Assembly (NCBI RefSeq): GCF_900177645.1
Contig: NZ_FXAO01000004.1
Span: forward strand, 62,001 to 126,000
Direction: 5' to 3'
From: Arenibacter troitsensis
GTDB taxonomy: Bacteria; Bacteroidota; Bacteroidia; Flavobacteriales; Flavobacteriaceae
Length of the DNA: 64,000 nt
A program made the translations under genes and the position numbers. This document shows positions 28,202 to 36,921 of this stretch, piece by piece (within the stretch, counting starts at the first letter, position 1; the number at the start of each line of letters is the position of its first letter). The notes beneath the pieces are model-generated. The model was not told the origin of the DNA. It worked only from the letters and a program-made list of their open reading frames with translations, and searched no databases.

Positions 28202-29494
28202 CTACACATCGTCAAGCACTACCAAGGACACCATATCTATTTTATTACTTGAAACTTCCAACACCACAAACAGGAAATTACCGATCTTGATTTCGGAATC
28301 CTTTTCTGGAATCTCTCCGGTTTCATTAATGATTAAACCGCCCAATGTTTCGTACTCATCACTTTCCGGAAGCTCCAATTTATATTGCTCATTAATATAA
28401 TCCACTTCCAGCCTCCCGGAAAACTTAAAGGAATTTTGATTTATCTGCTCCTCATACAAGTCGGTAGTATCATGTTCATCCTCTATATCCCCAAAAAGCA
28501 CCTCCACAATATCCTCCACCGTCATTACCCCCGATGTACCACCATACTCATCCAGAACAACAGCGATACTCTTTCTTTTTTTGGTCAGAATATTAAGAAT
28601 ATCATTGATAAGCATTGTTTCTGGAACAAACTCTACGGGCAGTAGGATACTCTTTATGGTTTTGGGTTTCTTAAAAAGCTCATAGGAATGTACATAACCA
28701 ATAATGTTGTCTATGGTATCCTTGAATACCAATATTTTGGAATAACCCGTTTCGGTAAAAAGCTTTGCCAAATTTTTAGGCGTCTCATGAAGTTCCACCG
28801 CTGCAATTTCCGTTCTGGGTACCATTACCTCCCTGGCCTTGACCCCTGAGAACTCCAGGGCATTTTGAAAAATTTGTATTTCCGAATCTACCTCATCCTC
28901 CTTTTCCACAGCCTCCATTTGTTCGGTGATATAGTCCCCTAATTCAATCTTGCTAAAGGCCAATTGCACCTCATCCCCATCAGTCTTAAAAAGTGCCTTT
29001 AAAATTATATCTGAAATCCAAATAACGAAATCAGATATTACAGAAAACAAGACGTAGAAAACATAGGCCGGTATGGCCAATAACCTCAGCATAGTGTTGC
29101 TGTATATCTGAAATAACACCTTGGGCAAAAATTCCGCTGTCAATAAAATAATCAAGGTAGATATGACCGTTTGGGTAACCAAGCTGAAATCGGTAAGCAT
29201 TAAACTTAACAAGCTTCCTGGGGCCGCGTCGATTCCGGCAAACAGGCCCATCAGCAGGTCTCCCATAAAAAGTCCGTACACCACCAAGGCAATATTATTG
29301 CCAATAAGCATGGTGGCAATAAATTTGGAAGGTTTTTTGGTAAGGCGGGTCAGCACTTTTGGCAAAAACCCATCCTGCTTTTTTTCAATTTCTATATGAA
29401 TTTTATTCGCAGAAATAAAGGCTATTTCCATCCCTGAGAAAAAAGCCGAAAACAGCAATGAAATTACAATGATAATGACAATAGATGCCTCCAA
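28202..29494 (-). CDS. CNNM/CorC-family (hemolysin-type) membrane protein with CBS domains
   Basis: A 430-residue membrane protein with a DUF21/CNNM transmembrane domain (about 1-190; starts with SAFFSGMEIAFISANK), a pair of CBS domains (about 215-335; REVMVPRTEI, KSIAVVLDEYGGTSGVMTVEDIVE) and a C-terminal CorC/HlyC domain. Members are linked to Mg2+ or Co2+ efflux; the gliding protein GldE of flavobacteria is a related paralogue. The likely start is a TTG at 29494, as there is no ATG until the GMEIAF motif inside the first membrane segment. It follows the 67-residue membrane protein by 2 bases. Confidence 0.9.
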   Translation of the reverse strand: MEASIVIIIVISLLFSAFFSGMEIAFISANKIHIEIEKKQDGFLPKVLTRLTKKPSKFIATMLIGNNIALVVYGLFMGDLLMGLFAGIDAAPGSLLSLMLTDFSLVTQTVISTLIILLTAEFLPKVLFQIYSNTMLRLLAIPAYVFYVLFSVISDFVIWISDIILKALFKTDGDEVQLAFSKIELGDYITEQMEAVEKEDEVDSEIQIFQNALEFSGVKAREVMVPRTEIAAVELHETPKNLAKLFTETGYSKILVFKDTIDNIIGYVHSYELFKKPKTIKSILLPVEFVPETMLINDILNILTKKRKSIAVVLDEYGGTSGVMTVEDIVEVLFGDIEDEHDTTDLYEEQINQNSFKFSGRLEVDYINEQYKLELPESDEYETLGGLIINETGEIPEKDSEIKIGNFLFVVLEVSSNKIDMVSLVVLDDV

Positions 29495-29496
29495 GA

Positions 29497-29700
29497 TTAT
29501 TGCTTATTGTTTTTTTGACGCTCTTCGAACCTTTTCCTATAGGTTTTTTTAAAAATGAACATCCCAATGGAAACAATTGCAAAGAAAACAAACAAATAGG
29601 CCCTTTGCCTATCTATGTTCCACTGTTCGTAAATCTCAAAAACGGACACTACGGCCACGGCCAAATAAAGGTATTCCGTATATCTTAATATCTTAATCAT
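29497..29700 (-). CDS. Small two-span membrane protein, hypothetical
   Basis: A 67-residue protein with two membrane segments (about 9-26 and 33-50) and a very basic C-terminal tail (KKTYRKRFEERQKNNKQ). It starts inside the end of the lptC-like gene (8-base overlap) and ends 2 bases before the CNNM/CorC start, so it is clearly part of the operon and is read between two expressed genes. Function unknown; the tight spacing suggests coupled translation. Confidence 0.82.
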   Translation of the reverse strand: MIKILRYTEYLYLAVAVVSVFEIYEQWNIDRQRAYLFVFFAIVSIGMFIFKKTYRKRFEERQKNNKQ

Positions 29701-30301
29701 TCTTCTTTTCTTTAATACTCATATAACCGTAGGTCCTATTGGCGTTAAAAAAGCTAAAATCCCTATTAAAGTCCATTCCCTCACCATCCATAATGGTTCC
29801 TTCCTCCGGATTGGTATATTTAAATTTCTCTTGGGTAAAAATCCAATCATTGGTCCTATCCCAATATAATTGTGGTGCCTCCAACTTTTTACCATCACTG
29901 GATTGGATAACCACATTACCCTGCAAATCTATTAAATTAGTACTGGAATACATAATTCCATAATCTGCGGTAACCGTGCTTTTTTCTCCTTTTTCATCAA
30001 AAAACTCCAATTTGAGTCCATCCGGAAAAGTCCTGTAAGGAAAAACAATGTTGTCGAAATCGTTGCTGATAGGACTGCTCAACACAGCAACTACATGCGC
30101 AGTAACCACTCCCTCATTTTTTTCAAGTTCATCGGTCTCTGTATACGTTAAAGTGAAATCCTCCGCAACGGCACTTGGGAATATTTTTTTAATAGCCTCG
30201 TCACCAACCCTCTTATAATTATCCGCACAGGAATAAAAAAGCATTGCCATAGAAAAAACTATGGCAATGCTCCTAAAATTATATGAACCTTTTTTTTTCA
30301 T
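29693..30301 (-). CDS. lptC: LptC-like LPS export lipoprotein
   Basis: A 202-residue predicted lipoprotein (lipobox FYSC, about residue 25) with an LptC/OstA-like beta-jellyroll pattern: TADYGIMYSSTNLIDLQGNVVIQSSDGKKLEAP. Such proteins pass lipopolysaccharide across the periplasm. Bacteroidota LptC proteins are often lipoproteins like this rather than membrane-anchored. The ATG lies one base after the stop of the TPR gene. The codons for the signal peptide contain a perfect 12-bp inverted repeat followed by six Ts on the coding strand (30241-30270), listed separately. Confidence 0.82.
   Translation of the reverse strand: MKKKGSYNFRSIAIVFSMAMLFYSCADNYKRVGDEAIKKIFPSAVAEDFTLTYTETDELEKNEGVVTAHVVAVLSSPISNDFDNIVFPYRTFPDGLKLEFFDEKGEKSTVTADYGIMYSSTNLIDLQGNVVIQSSDGKKLEAPQLYWDRTNDWIFTQEKFKYTNPEEGTIMDGEGMDFNRDFSFFNANRTYGYMSIKEKKND
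30236..30270 (-). terminator. Terminator-like hairpin inside the lptC-like signal-peptide codons
   Basis: On the coding (minus) strand a perfect 12-bp stem (GCATTGCCATAG / CTATGGCAATGC, 30270-30241) with a T6 loop is followed immediately by TTTTTTATTC. This has every feature of a rho-independent terminator but lies in codons 11-20 of a gene that looks intact. It may act as an attenuator relieved by ribosomes translating the signal peptide. Structure seen; function inferred. Confidence 0.5.
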
Positions 30302-30302
30302 C

Positions 30303-31673
30303 TTATAGGTTGGGCACTTTTACACTACCACCTACCCAACAAGAGAAACTTACGGTTTTACCGGCCATACCGGAATTGAATATATCTGTTTTGGACGGAG
30401 CCTTTGCCGAGTAACTAGCGGCTGCCTGACCTGCCCTACCACTTAAAGCCGGATCCACACGACCGGCCTGACGGGCCAAATCAGCGGCTTTCCAATAGAT
30501 AGCCCTTTTCTCGAAAGGAGTACTACCACATTCATTGGCACTACCCGCATACAAACTGGCAATCAACAAGTAGGCCTTACCATTGGATGGGTTGGCATCG
30601 ATAGCCTTTTGCGCATAACTCCTTGCCGTAGACTTACTACCTCTTCTGTAGCTTGTGGCTATTTTATAAGCGATATTGGATTTTTTCTTTGAATCGGTCT
30701 CCAACTCCAAAGCCTTGTTGAAATCCGCTATGGCACCACTGGTATCTCCAGCGTTATTTTTAAGGGCACCACCATACATGTAGGCACTTGCAGAAGGTTC
30801 CAAGGCCAATTGCACCTCAAATAATTTTTTGAACATTGGATCTTCAGTACACTCCTTACTATACATTCTACCTACCGCTCTCTTGATCCAAGTTATATCA
30901 CTTTTTTTGGACTCAAAATTCTTTTCATATAAAGGAATTAAGTTTTCACAGTTAGCCAAAGCACCTAATTTGGTATCTATACTTTCTGCTATCTTACCAT
31001 AGCTTTCAGAATAACTATTGTAAGAACTTAATTGTTTTTTCTCTTTTGAAGTCAAAGTTCCTGCATCTTCCTTGGGAAGAAGTTTAGTGATAACCTCTGT
31101 AAGCTTATCATTTTCCTCATCTATTTTTTCCGTGATGTTGTCGTATTTCTCAAATACTTCCTCCAAATCCTTTTTACCAGCACTGTTTAAATCTACCAAG
31201 CTGGAGAAATATAAATACAAGGCCTTAGGATTTTTAAAATTAGCCCTATCCTCTGTAAAAGCCTTGTCTAATTGAGAGTAGATTTCCTCATCGGTAATCA
31301 TTTTCTCATCATATTTCAACAATACCTTATCTATGATGGTCTCCGCAACATCTGTCTTTGCAGGAAAGTATTTCATCCTATTATCATAAAGCTCCATTAA
31401 GGCATTAATATTGGCCGTTTTATCTGCCCCGGTAGCTTTCTCAAGCCTATCCTTTAGAATCCGCTCACCATATAATATATTGGCCCAATTTAAGGTAGGA
31501 CAATTTTCATATACCATTTTCCATGGCGTATAAGCAGCCTCATAATTCTTAACTTTCACATGCTCTGTGTAAATGGAAAGATTGGTCATACACTCCGGGT
31601 TTTGAGCTTGGGAATGCCCTAAACCCACAAATCCCATGGCGGCTATCGCTGTGATGTAGAGTTTCTTTTTCAT
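30303..31673 (-). CDS. Exported tetratricopeptide-repeat protein
   Basis: A 456-residue protein with a Sec signal peptide (to about residue 23, GHSQAQ) and TPR-like helices, clearest near residues 285-395 (ASAYMYGGALKNNAGDTSGAIADFNKALEL; SYAQKAIDANPSNGKAYLLIASLY). Five to six cysteines are spread through the mature part. It is probably a periplasmic scaffold; I cannot name the partner. It lies between an outer-membrane protein and the lptC-like gene, so a role in outer-membrane assembly is plausible. Confidence 0.85.
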   Translation of the reverse strand: MKKKLYITAIAAMGFVGLGHSQAQNPECMTNLSIYTEHVKVKNYEAAYTPWKMVYENCPTLNWANILYGERILKDRLEKATGADKTANINALMELYDNRMKYFPAKTDVAETIIDKVLLKYDEKMITDEEIYSQLDKAFTEDRANFKNPKALYLYFSSLVDLNSAGKKDLEEVFEKYDNITEKIDEENDKLTEVITKLLPKEDAGTLTSKEKKQLSSYNSYSESYGKIAESIDTKLGALANCENLIPLYEKNFESKKSDITWIKRAVGRMYSKECTEDPMFKKLFEVQLALEPSASAYMYGGALKNNAGDTSGAIADFNKALELETDSKKKSNIAYKIATSYRRGSKSTARSYAQKAIDANPSNGKAYLLIASLYAGSANECGSTPFEKRAIYWKAADLARQAGRVDPALSGRAGQAAASYSAKAPSKTDIFNSGMAGKTVSFSCWVGGSVKVPNL

Positions 31674-31710
31674 CTGTCTGTTTATTTTAAGGTGGTTAAA
31701 GTAATAATTT

Positions 31711-32982
31711 TTAATTAATTTTTCTCGGTATGAACCATTTATCGTTTAAAGATAGGCCCACATTAACTTTGAAATAACTTTCCTCTACTAAATCCCCATA
31801 TTTGGTTCCTCTTTTTCCAAGCTCAAAGCCGAGGTTAATATTTGAAAGACTGCGACTCATACTGCTCAGTGGTAAACCTATTCCAAAAGTTATGCCAAAA
31901 TCATTAATCTCCTTATTATCTACCACAATTCCCGATTTGGAGGCCTTTACCCCTGCCCTGTAAGTAACCCTTTTTAAATAACTGGTAAAAGAGGTATAAT
32001 CAGGGATATAATATCCTCCAAGCCTGTAGGTTTGCGCATTTTGATACTCCAAATTACTAGCGGGCGAAAGCTCGTTCTCGTAAGTGCTTAACTCCTGAAA
32101 ACTGTACTCCGCCCCTAAAAACCACTTTTTATCTTGACCATAACCCACTCCCAATGTAGCGGTCGTAGGAATCTGCACCCCTGTACGCGCCAATCCCTGT
32201 GCTTCCAAATCCACTTCCGTTACTTCAATATCCCTACCACTAACGGTGGAAAAAGATCCAATGGTCCTGGTATTTTCAGAGACCAGATTGGCCTGGGTAT
32301 TTACAACAATGCTGGTAAAAAGAGTATGTTTGTCGGTAATGGCTGGTGTAAAACTGGCTCCAAAATTAAAATCGAAGCCCTTAATTCTAGATTCCATCTT
32401 ATTAAAAGAACCAAACTGCACGTCTTCAATAGTCTGGTAAGTATTTGTATTCTGGTTCCCGAAATTAAAGTTACCGGTAACCCCTAAACTTAAGTTTTTA
32501 ACAAGCTCATAGCCCAAAGAGATATAAACCCTGTTCAACCCTCCTTCTCCACTAAAGGATTCGGTTATCAGTCCTTGATCGGTTGTTCTTTCGGATAGAA
32601 AATTGTACCCAACGGAGGAATATGGCATAAGACCAAAACCAAGACCAAAACCTTTGCCCAAATTAAAACCTAAAGACAAGTAGTCCAAATTTGAAATGGA
32701 GGTATTTTCCTTGGAATCGTTGGTTACAAAGCGGTACTCCGTACGCGATAGTCCCGCTGTATAGGTCGTTAACCCTAATTTACTGTAAGCCGCGGGGTTA
32801 TTAAGGTTGATGTGTATACTATCCGTATATACACTCAACCCACCCATCATTTGATTCTCCACGGTGCCGGTAGCCTTTAAATCCCCAACACCAAAATAAG
32901 AATAAGGGGAAGCTGTACTATTCTGAGCATATATGCTTACCGAAGTTACGCATAAAATTGCAATAATAAAATTTTTGATCAT
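31711..32982 (-). CDS. Putative outer-membrane beta-barrel protein
   Basis: A 423-residue protein with a signal peptide ending IYAQ (about residue 20) and a mature start NSTASPYSYFGVGD. Alternating hydrophobic/polar strands, many glycines and aromatic residues, and NLNNPAAYSKLGLTTYTAG near residue 60 recall FadL/PorV-like barrels of Bacteroidota. Substrate unknown. The ATG follows directly on the coaX stop with no spacer, and the TPR gene follows after 37 bases. Confidence 0.8.
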   Translation of the reverse strand: MIKNFIIAILCVTSVSIYAQNSTASPYSYFGVGDLKATGTVENQMMGGLSVYTDSIHINLNNPAAYSKLGLTTYTAGLSRTEYRFVTNDSKENTSISNLDYLSLGFNLGKGFGLGFGLMPYSSVGYNFLSERTTDQGLITESFSGEGGLNRVYISLGYELVKNLSLGVTGNFNFGNQNTNTYQTIEDVQFGSFNKMESRIKGFDFNFGASFTPAITDKHTLFTSIVVNTQANLVSENTRTIGSFSTVSGRDIEVTEVDLEAQGLARTGVQIPTTATLGVGYGQDKKWFLGAEYSFQELSTYENELSPASNLEYQNAQTYRLGGYYIPDYTSFTSYLKRVTYRAGVKASKSGIVVDNKEINDFGITFGIGLPLSSMSRSLSNINLGFELGKRGTKYGDLVEESYFKVNVGLSLNDKWFIPRKIN

Positions 32983-33711
32983 CTAGCGCTTGTTGTATTC
33001 TAACAAATGGTATAACCCCAACAGGAGAAATTTAGAATGCGCAAATATGGTATTTTTTAATCGTTTTGACAAAAATTGAGCATCACCTCCTGTTAAAATA
33101 ACTGTTAAATCGACAAATCTACTTCTATATTGCTCAATAGTGCCGTCAATTTCATTGCAAATACCGTTGATAACACCACTATGCATGCTCGTTTCGGTAG
33201 TGTTTCCAATAAAGTCCATTATGCCCTTTTTTTTCAATAGCGGCAGCTTGGATGTATGTTCGTGCATAGCTTTGTACCGCATACCTATACCCGGTGAAAT
33301 GGCCCCTCCCAAATATTCCCCATAGTCGTTAATGGCATCGTAGGTTACACAGGTTCCCGCATCTATGACCAAGGTATTTCCTTTTGGGTTATGATAAAAG
33401 GCCGCAGTTGCCAGGGCAATTCTATCCACACCCAAGGTTTGGGGGGTGGCATAGGAATTCTTGAATGGGGTTTTGGAGGTGTGGCTCAGGACATGAACCT
33501 TACAGAAGACACACAACATGGCTATTTCCTCATGGCCAATCCCTCCTACATTGGAAACAATGGCATTTTGAATAAGAAAGTATTCGGAAAAAATAGATTT
33601 TACACTTTTTGAAAATTCTGCATTGGGAATTTTCCGATAGGAAATAATTTTACCATTATCGAAAACCGCCATTTTTATTAGGGTATTACCCACATCTACG
33701 ATCAAATTCAT
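32983..33711 (-). CDS. coaX: Type III pantothenate kinase
   Basis: First step of coenzyme A synthesis: phosphorylation of pantothenate. The 242 residues show the ASKHA-fold motifs DVGNTLIKMAVF at the N-terminus, LGVDRIALATAA (about 92-103), VIDAGTCVTYD (about 117-127) and GGAISPGIGMRYKAM. This is the standard CoaX length. It is the first gene of the long minus-strand envelope operon and faces the tRNA-Phe promoter region. Confidence 0.94.
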   Translation of the reverse strand: MNLIVDVGNTLIKMAVFDNGKIISYRKIPNAEFSKSVKSIFSEYFLIQNAIVSNVGGIGHEEIAMLCVFCKVHVLSHTSKTPFKNSYATPQTLGVDRIALATAAFYHNPKGNTLVIDAGTCVTYDAINDYGEYLGGAISPGIGMRYKAMHEHTSKLPLLKKKGIMDFIGNTTETSMHSGVINGICNEIDGTIEQYRSRFVDLTVILTGGDAQFLSKRLKNTIFAHSKFLLLGLYHLLEYNKR

Positions 33712-33763
33712 ACTGTAAAGATCAAAAAACTTAAAAAAACAAAAACCTTTTTCTTCATTTTTG

Positions 33764-33794
33764 TTTGTATATCCTAAATTTGAATTTATATTTG
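33764..33794 (+). promoter_or_regulatory. Strong Bacteroidota promoter of the tRNA-Phe gene
   Basis: TTTG at 33764-33767, a 19-base spacer, and TATATTTG at 33787-33794 match the flavobacterial -33/-7 consensus (TTTG-N19-TAnnTTTG) exactly. The tRNA begins 18 bases downstream. Exact matches of both boxes at ideal spacing are expected for stable RNA genes. Confidence 0.85.
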
Positions 33795-33812
33795 CACCCG
33801 CTTACAGCGTTT

Positions 33813-33885
33813 GGTGCCTTAGCTCAGTTGGTAGAGCAATGGACTGAAAATCCATGTGTCCCTGGTTCGATTCCTGGAGGCACCA
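33813..33885 (+). tRNA. tRNA-Phe (anticodon GAA)
   Basis: A 73-base cloverleaf: acceptor stem GGTGCCT paired with AGGCACC, D-arm AGCTCAGTTGGTAGAGC, anticodon stem ATGGA/TCCAT with loop CTGAAAA (anticodon GAA), and T-arm with GGTTCGATTCC. The discriminator is A; the next bases are CCT, so the 3' CCA is not fully encoded. It stands alone with its own promoter and terminator. Confidence 0.97.
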
Positions 33886-33889
33886 CCTC

Positions 33890-33916
33890 AAAAGCCCTTG
33901 ATTTTCAAGGGCTTTT
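33890..33916. terminator. Rho-independent terminator after tRNA-Phe
   Basis: A perfect 11-bp stem (AAAAGCCCTTG / CAAGGGCTTTT) with a 5-base loop and a T-run, starting 5 bases after the tRNA. The opposite strand also ends in Ts, so it can end the minus-strand sialidase operon (last gene ends at 34014) as well. Confidence 0.88.
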
Positions 33917-34013
33917 TTATTTTACCCTTTTTATAGCGTCCTTTTAACGCAAGGTTGCTGCAATTATAAAACCACTTTTTAGTTTGGGATTGGATTTTTA
34001 TCCTAGCTAATTT

Positions 34014-35174
34014 TTACATTCCCAGTAGTTCTTTTATGCTTACTGTCTCCCAAATTATACCTTCATAGGCACTCTCCCGGCCACCTTCGTATAAGATACC
34101 AATATTTTTTTCATCCTTCAAGGTTAAATCGGAATAAGCTGAAGGACCTGGGAAAATTTGTTTAACAACGGGCCAAGATTTTCCGTCGTCCTTGCTTAGC
34201 CTAAGCGCCATATTAATTCTATTTTTAATATGGGCCGGGTTGGCGAAAAGGACATATACCTCGTCCTTTACCTCAAAGCGCAAGGTGCTGGCCTGACAAA
34301 TAGGTTCTACCAAGGTTTCATGATGATGCATATCTTTCCAAGATTCACCCCCATCATCGCTATAGGCAAGCTGCCTACTGCTCATATTCCGATCATAATT
34401 GCGCATATTCAACATTAGACTATGATCTGAAAGTTCCACCACTTCACATTCGTTAACCTGATCTTGAGGGGAAGTTCCTCCCAACTTCCATGTACCCCCA
34501 TGGTCATCGGAAAAAATGATATGGGAGTAATATTTTTTGGTCTCGGCCTCAATGTGGTCGCATGCAATAAGCAACCTACCTTTGTATTCCCCCTCTAGGA
34601 TTTGGATACCAGAACCGGGCCCAGTGGCATACCACGTCCAATTGGGCAATTTTACATCAGAAGTTATTTCCTTTGGCCTACTCCAACTTTTACCATCATT
34701 GGTAGATTTCAATAGGAATACCCTTCTTGTATCCTCGCTTTTCTGGGCTATAATATCCGACTCGTGATCGGTTCCCAGATTCCATGTGGACAACAAAAAA
34801 ATATCACCGGTAACTTCATCAACTACAGGGGAAGGATTTCCACAGGTATTACCTTCATCGTGCCAAAGTACTTCCAATTTACCCCAGGTCTTTCCACCAT
34901 CCGTTGACCGTTTCATTACCAGATCTATATCTCCAGTATCACTACAGCCATTTTTTCTTCCCTCGGCAAAGGCCAACAAAGTGCCATTAATAGTTGTAAC
35001 TACAGCCGGAATACGAAAACACTTATAATTATCATTACCACCTTCAAAAATAAAATTCAAGGCCTTTGAACCCTCCTGCTTCTCATTTGGAGCCTGGGAA
35101 ATTGAGGGAGTTGCCCATAATATTAATACGAAAATTATTAAACATCTATTTTTTAAAGTGTTGGAATAAATCAT
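34014..35174 (-). CDS. Exported sialidase (GH33, BNR/Asp-box exo-alpha-sialidase)
   Basis: A 386-residue six-bladed beta-propeller glycosidase expected to release terminal sialic acids or related nonulosonic acids. After a Sec signal peptide (about residues 1-26) come the FRIP motif (KCFRIPAVV), the catalytic-Asp region SDTGDIDLV, and five Asp-boxes: STDGGKTW, STNDGKSW, SDDHGGTW, SDDGGESW and SKDDGKSW. I chose the ATG at 35174 rather than the upstream ATG at 35213, because it gives a proper signal peptide and has a GAAGGA ribosome site. It is the last gene of a four-gene exported cluster with two FAD oxidoreductases and a phosphoesterase. There is no SusC/SusD pair or sialic-acid catabolic gene in view, so the true sugar is uncertain. 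Confidence 0.9.
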   Translation of the reverse strand: MIYSNTLKNRCLIIFVLILWATPSISQAPNEKQEGSKALNFIFEGGNDNYKCFRIPAVVTTINGTLLAFAEGRKNGCSDTGDIDLVMKRSTDGGKTWGKLEVLWHDEGNTCGNPSPVVDEVTGDIFLLSTWNLGTDHESDIIAQKSEDTRRVFLLKSTNDGKSWSRPKEITSDVKLPNWTWYATGPGSGIQILEGEYKGRLLIACDHIEAETKKYYSHIIFSDDHGGTWKLGGTSPQDQVNECEVVELSDHSLMLNMRNYDRNMSSRQLAYSDDGGESWKDMHHHETLVEPICQASTLRFEVKDEVYVLFANPAHIKNRINMALRLSKDDGKSWPVVKQIFPGPSAYSDLTLKDEKNIGILYEGGRESAYEGIIWETVSIKELLGM

Positions 35175-35212
35175 TTGCTTCCTTCTTTTAGTTTCTTTAA
35201 TAATTACAGGCA

Positions 35213-36880
35213 TTATTTTTTTTCCAAAATCTGCCCCTTGGCCAACAAGACATCCTTTAATTTATTATAGTCCACATCTTGAACTACTGTATTTTCATCG
35301 ATTGCCAGCACTGCGGCCGCTGCGGCCGATTGTCCCAAAATCATGAACACGGGCTCCATACGGATAGAACCAAAGGCGATATGGCTAGACGATAAACAAA
35401 CCGGCACCAAAAGGTTTTTACAATCTTCCTTCTTTGAGACCAATGAACCGTACGAGATCGTATATGGACCATTGGTACTTACCCCTATATCCCCTTCGTT
35501 CTGTACAAACCCATCGGGCTTAACATAGCGTTGTACGTTATGCGAATCCATGGTATAGGAACCCATACCTATTGGTTTAGGGGTCGGACTTTTTTTCAAC
35601 AGTTCATTTTCGGTCATTACGAAATCCCCTATCATCCGCCTTGCTTCCCTGACATAGATCTGGTGCGGCCAGTTGCCGTTATCCTTGAATTCATCCTTGG
35701 CCAGGCCCCATTTTTGCATTTCGGTCTGTATATCCTCAGGTATCCTAGGATCGTTGGCCACGAACCAAAGCAATCCTTTTTGGTAATTTTCGTGCTCCTT
35801 TATTATTTCCTTTCTTCTTTCGTAGCCTGCCTCCGGGTAATCATAGTTCATACCAATATTATCACTGCTCAAGGGACCGTGGTTGTTGGTGTCGGTTTTG
35901 TGGTTCGGTATGGCATCGAACTTCTCGAACCAATCCTTCCTTCCGGTTTCCAAGGACCTTGCCAATAATTCGTAGTTCATGGGGTCATAATCCTCAGGTT
36001 TAGGAAAGGGAATTCTATTATCTGGATAATTGCTCATACACAACCTAAAGCAATAGGCTTGGATCTTATTGTCGCCGCTGTGCCTTTCCCCAGGATCTTC
36101 TCCCGACACCCTTGGCAATAGACCACTGGAGGGGTCTCCTGGCACTACATAAGGGGATATATCCGCCTCGAACCAGTGCTTGTGGTGCAAAACCCCCGTT
36201 TGAACCCCGTTCCACTCCTCGCCATAAACCTCCTTGCCTTCACGTCCCACATGATAACTTACCCCTGCCGCGGCCATAAGGTCTCCTTCATAGGTGGCAT
36301 CCAAGAACATTTTACCGGTATAGGTCTTTCCCGACAAGGTGGTAATCGAAACTATTTTTCCATCCTTCATTTCCACTCCCTTTTCCCTATCCAGCCATTC
36401 ATCGCGGTCCACTCGGATCTGTTCCTCGGCCACCATATCCTCAAAGACCTTTTCGGCCACATGGGGCTCAAAGATCCACATGGTCCTATTCTCGCCGTCC
36501 ATGGCAGGGGTCCCTTGCCCCTGGTTCCCATATTCTTCCTTTTTCTGCCAGTTCCATGCCTCACTGGTATTGTAATGTAGCCAGACCCTATGGTAAAATT
36601 CCCTTGCAAGTCCCCCAATAACGCTTTTGTCACCTGTATCCGTATAGCCCAAGCCTCCTGATGACAACCCGCCCAAATGGATGTCAGGGGATACCACTAT
36701 TACGGATTTCCCAGAACGTTTTGCTTCCACTGCCGCCGAAATGGCCGCGGAAGTACCGCCATAGATAATGATATCGGCCGTAGCTACAGGCTTACTTTTT
36801 TCATTGGACAACCTACAGCCCGTAAATCCTAATATTACCAGAGCAAGGGTAAAATTTGTGATCCTACTTTTTAGCTTCAT
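35213..36880 (-). CDS. FAD-dependent oxidoreductase (FAD_oxidored family), lipoprotein
   Basis: A 555-residue protein with a lipobox GFTGC (about residue 22) followed by a dinucleotide-binding start DIIIYGGTSAAISAAVEAKRSGKSVIVV. Further family features are [31 protein letters not shown] and, near the end, [17 protein letters not shown]. Members are often found with polysaccharide-degradation genes, but their substrates are mostly unknown. It is a paralogue of the next gene upstream. Its stop lies 38 bases before the sialidase ATG. An FAD enzyme exported as a Sec lipoprotein would need to load its cofactor in the periplasm. Confidence 0.88.
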   Translation of the reverse strand: MKLKSRITNFTLALVILGFTGCRLSNEKSKPVATADIIIYGGTSAAISAAVEAKRSGKSVIVVSPDIHLGGLSSGGLGYTDTGDKSVIGGLAREFYHRVWLHYNTSEAWNWQKKEEYGNQGQGTPAMDGENRTMWIFEPHVAEKVFEDMVAEEQIRVDRDEWLDREKGVEMKDGKIVSITTLSGKTYTGKMFLDATYEGDLMAAAGVSYHVGREGKEVYGEEWNGVQTGVLHHKHWFEADISPYVVPGDPSSGLLPRVSGEDPGERHSGDNKIQAYCFRLCMSNYPDNRIPFPKPEDYDPMNYELLARSLETGRKDWFEKFDAIPNHKTDTNNHGPLSSDNIGMNYDYPEAGYERRKEIIKEHENYQKGLLWFVANDPRIPEDIQTEMQKWGLAKDEFKDNGNWPHQIYVREARRMIGDFVMTENELLKKSPTPKPIGMGSYTMDSHNVQRYVKPDGFVQNEGDIGVSTNGPYTISYGSLVSKKEDCKNLLVPVCLSSSHIAFGSIRMEPVFMILGQSAAAAAVLAIDENTVVQDVDYNKLKDVLLAKGQILEKK

Positions 36881-36921
36881 TATGTTGGGTATTGAAATCT
36901 AACCTCAATGAAAATTACAAT

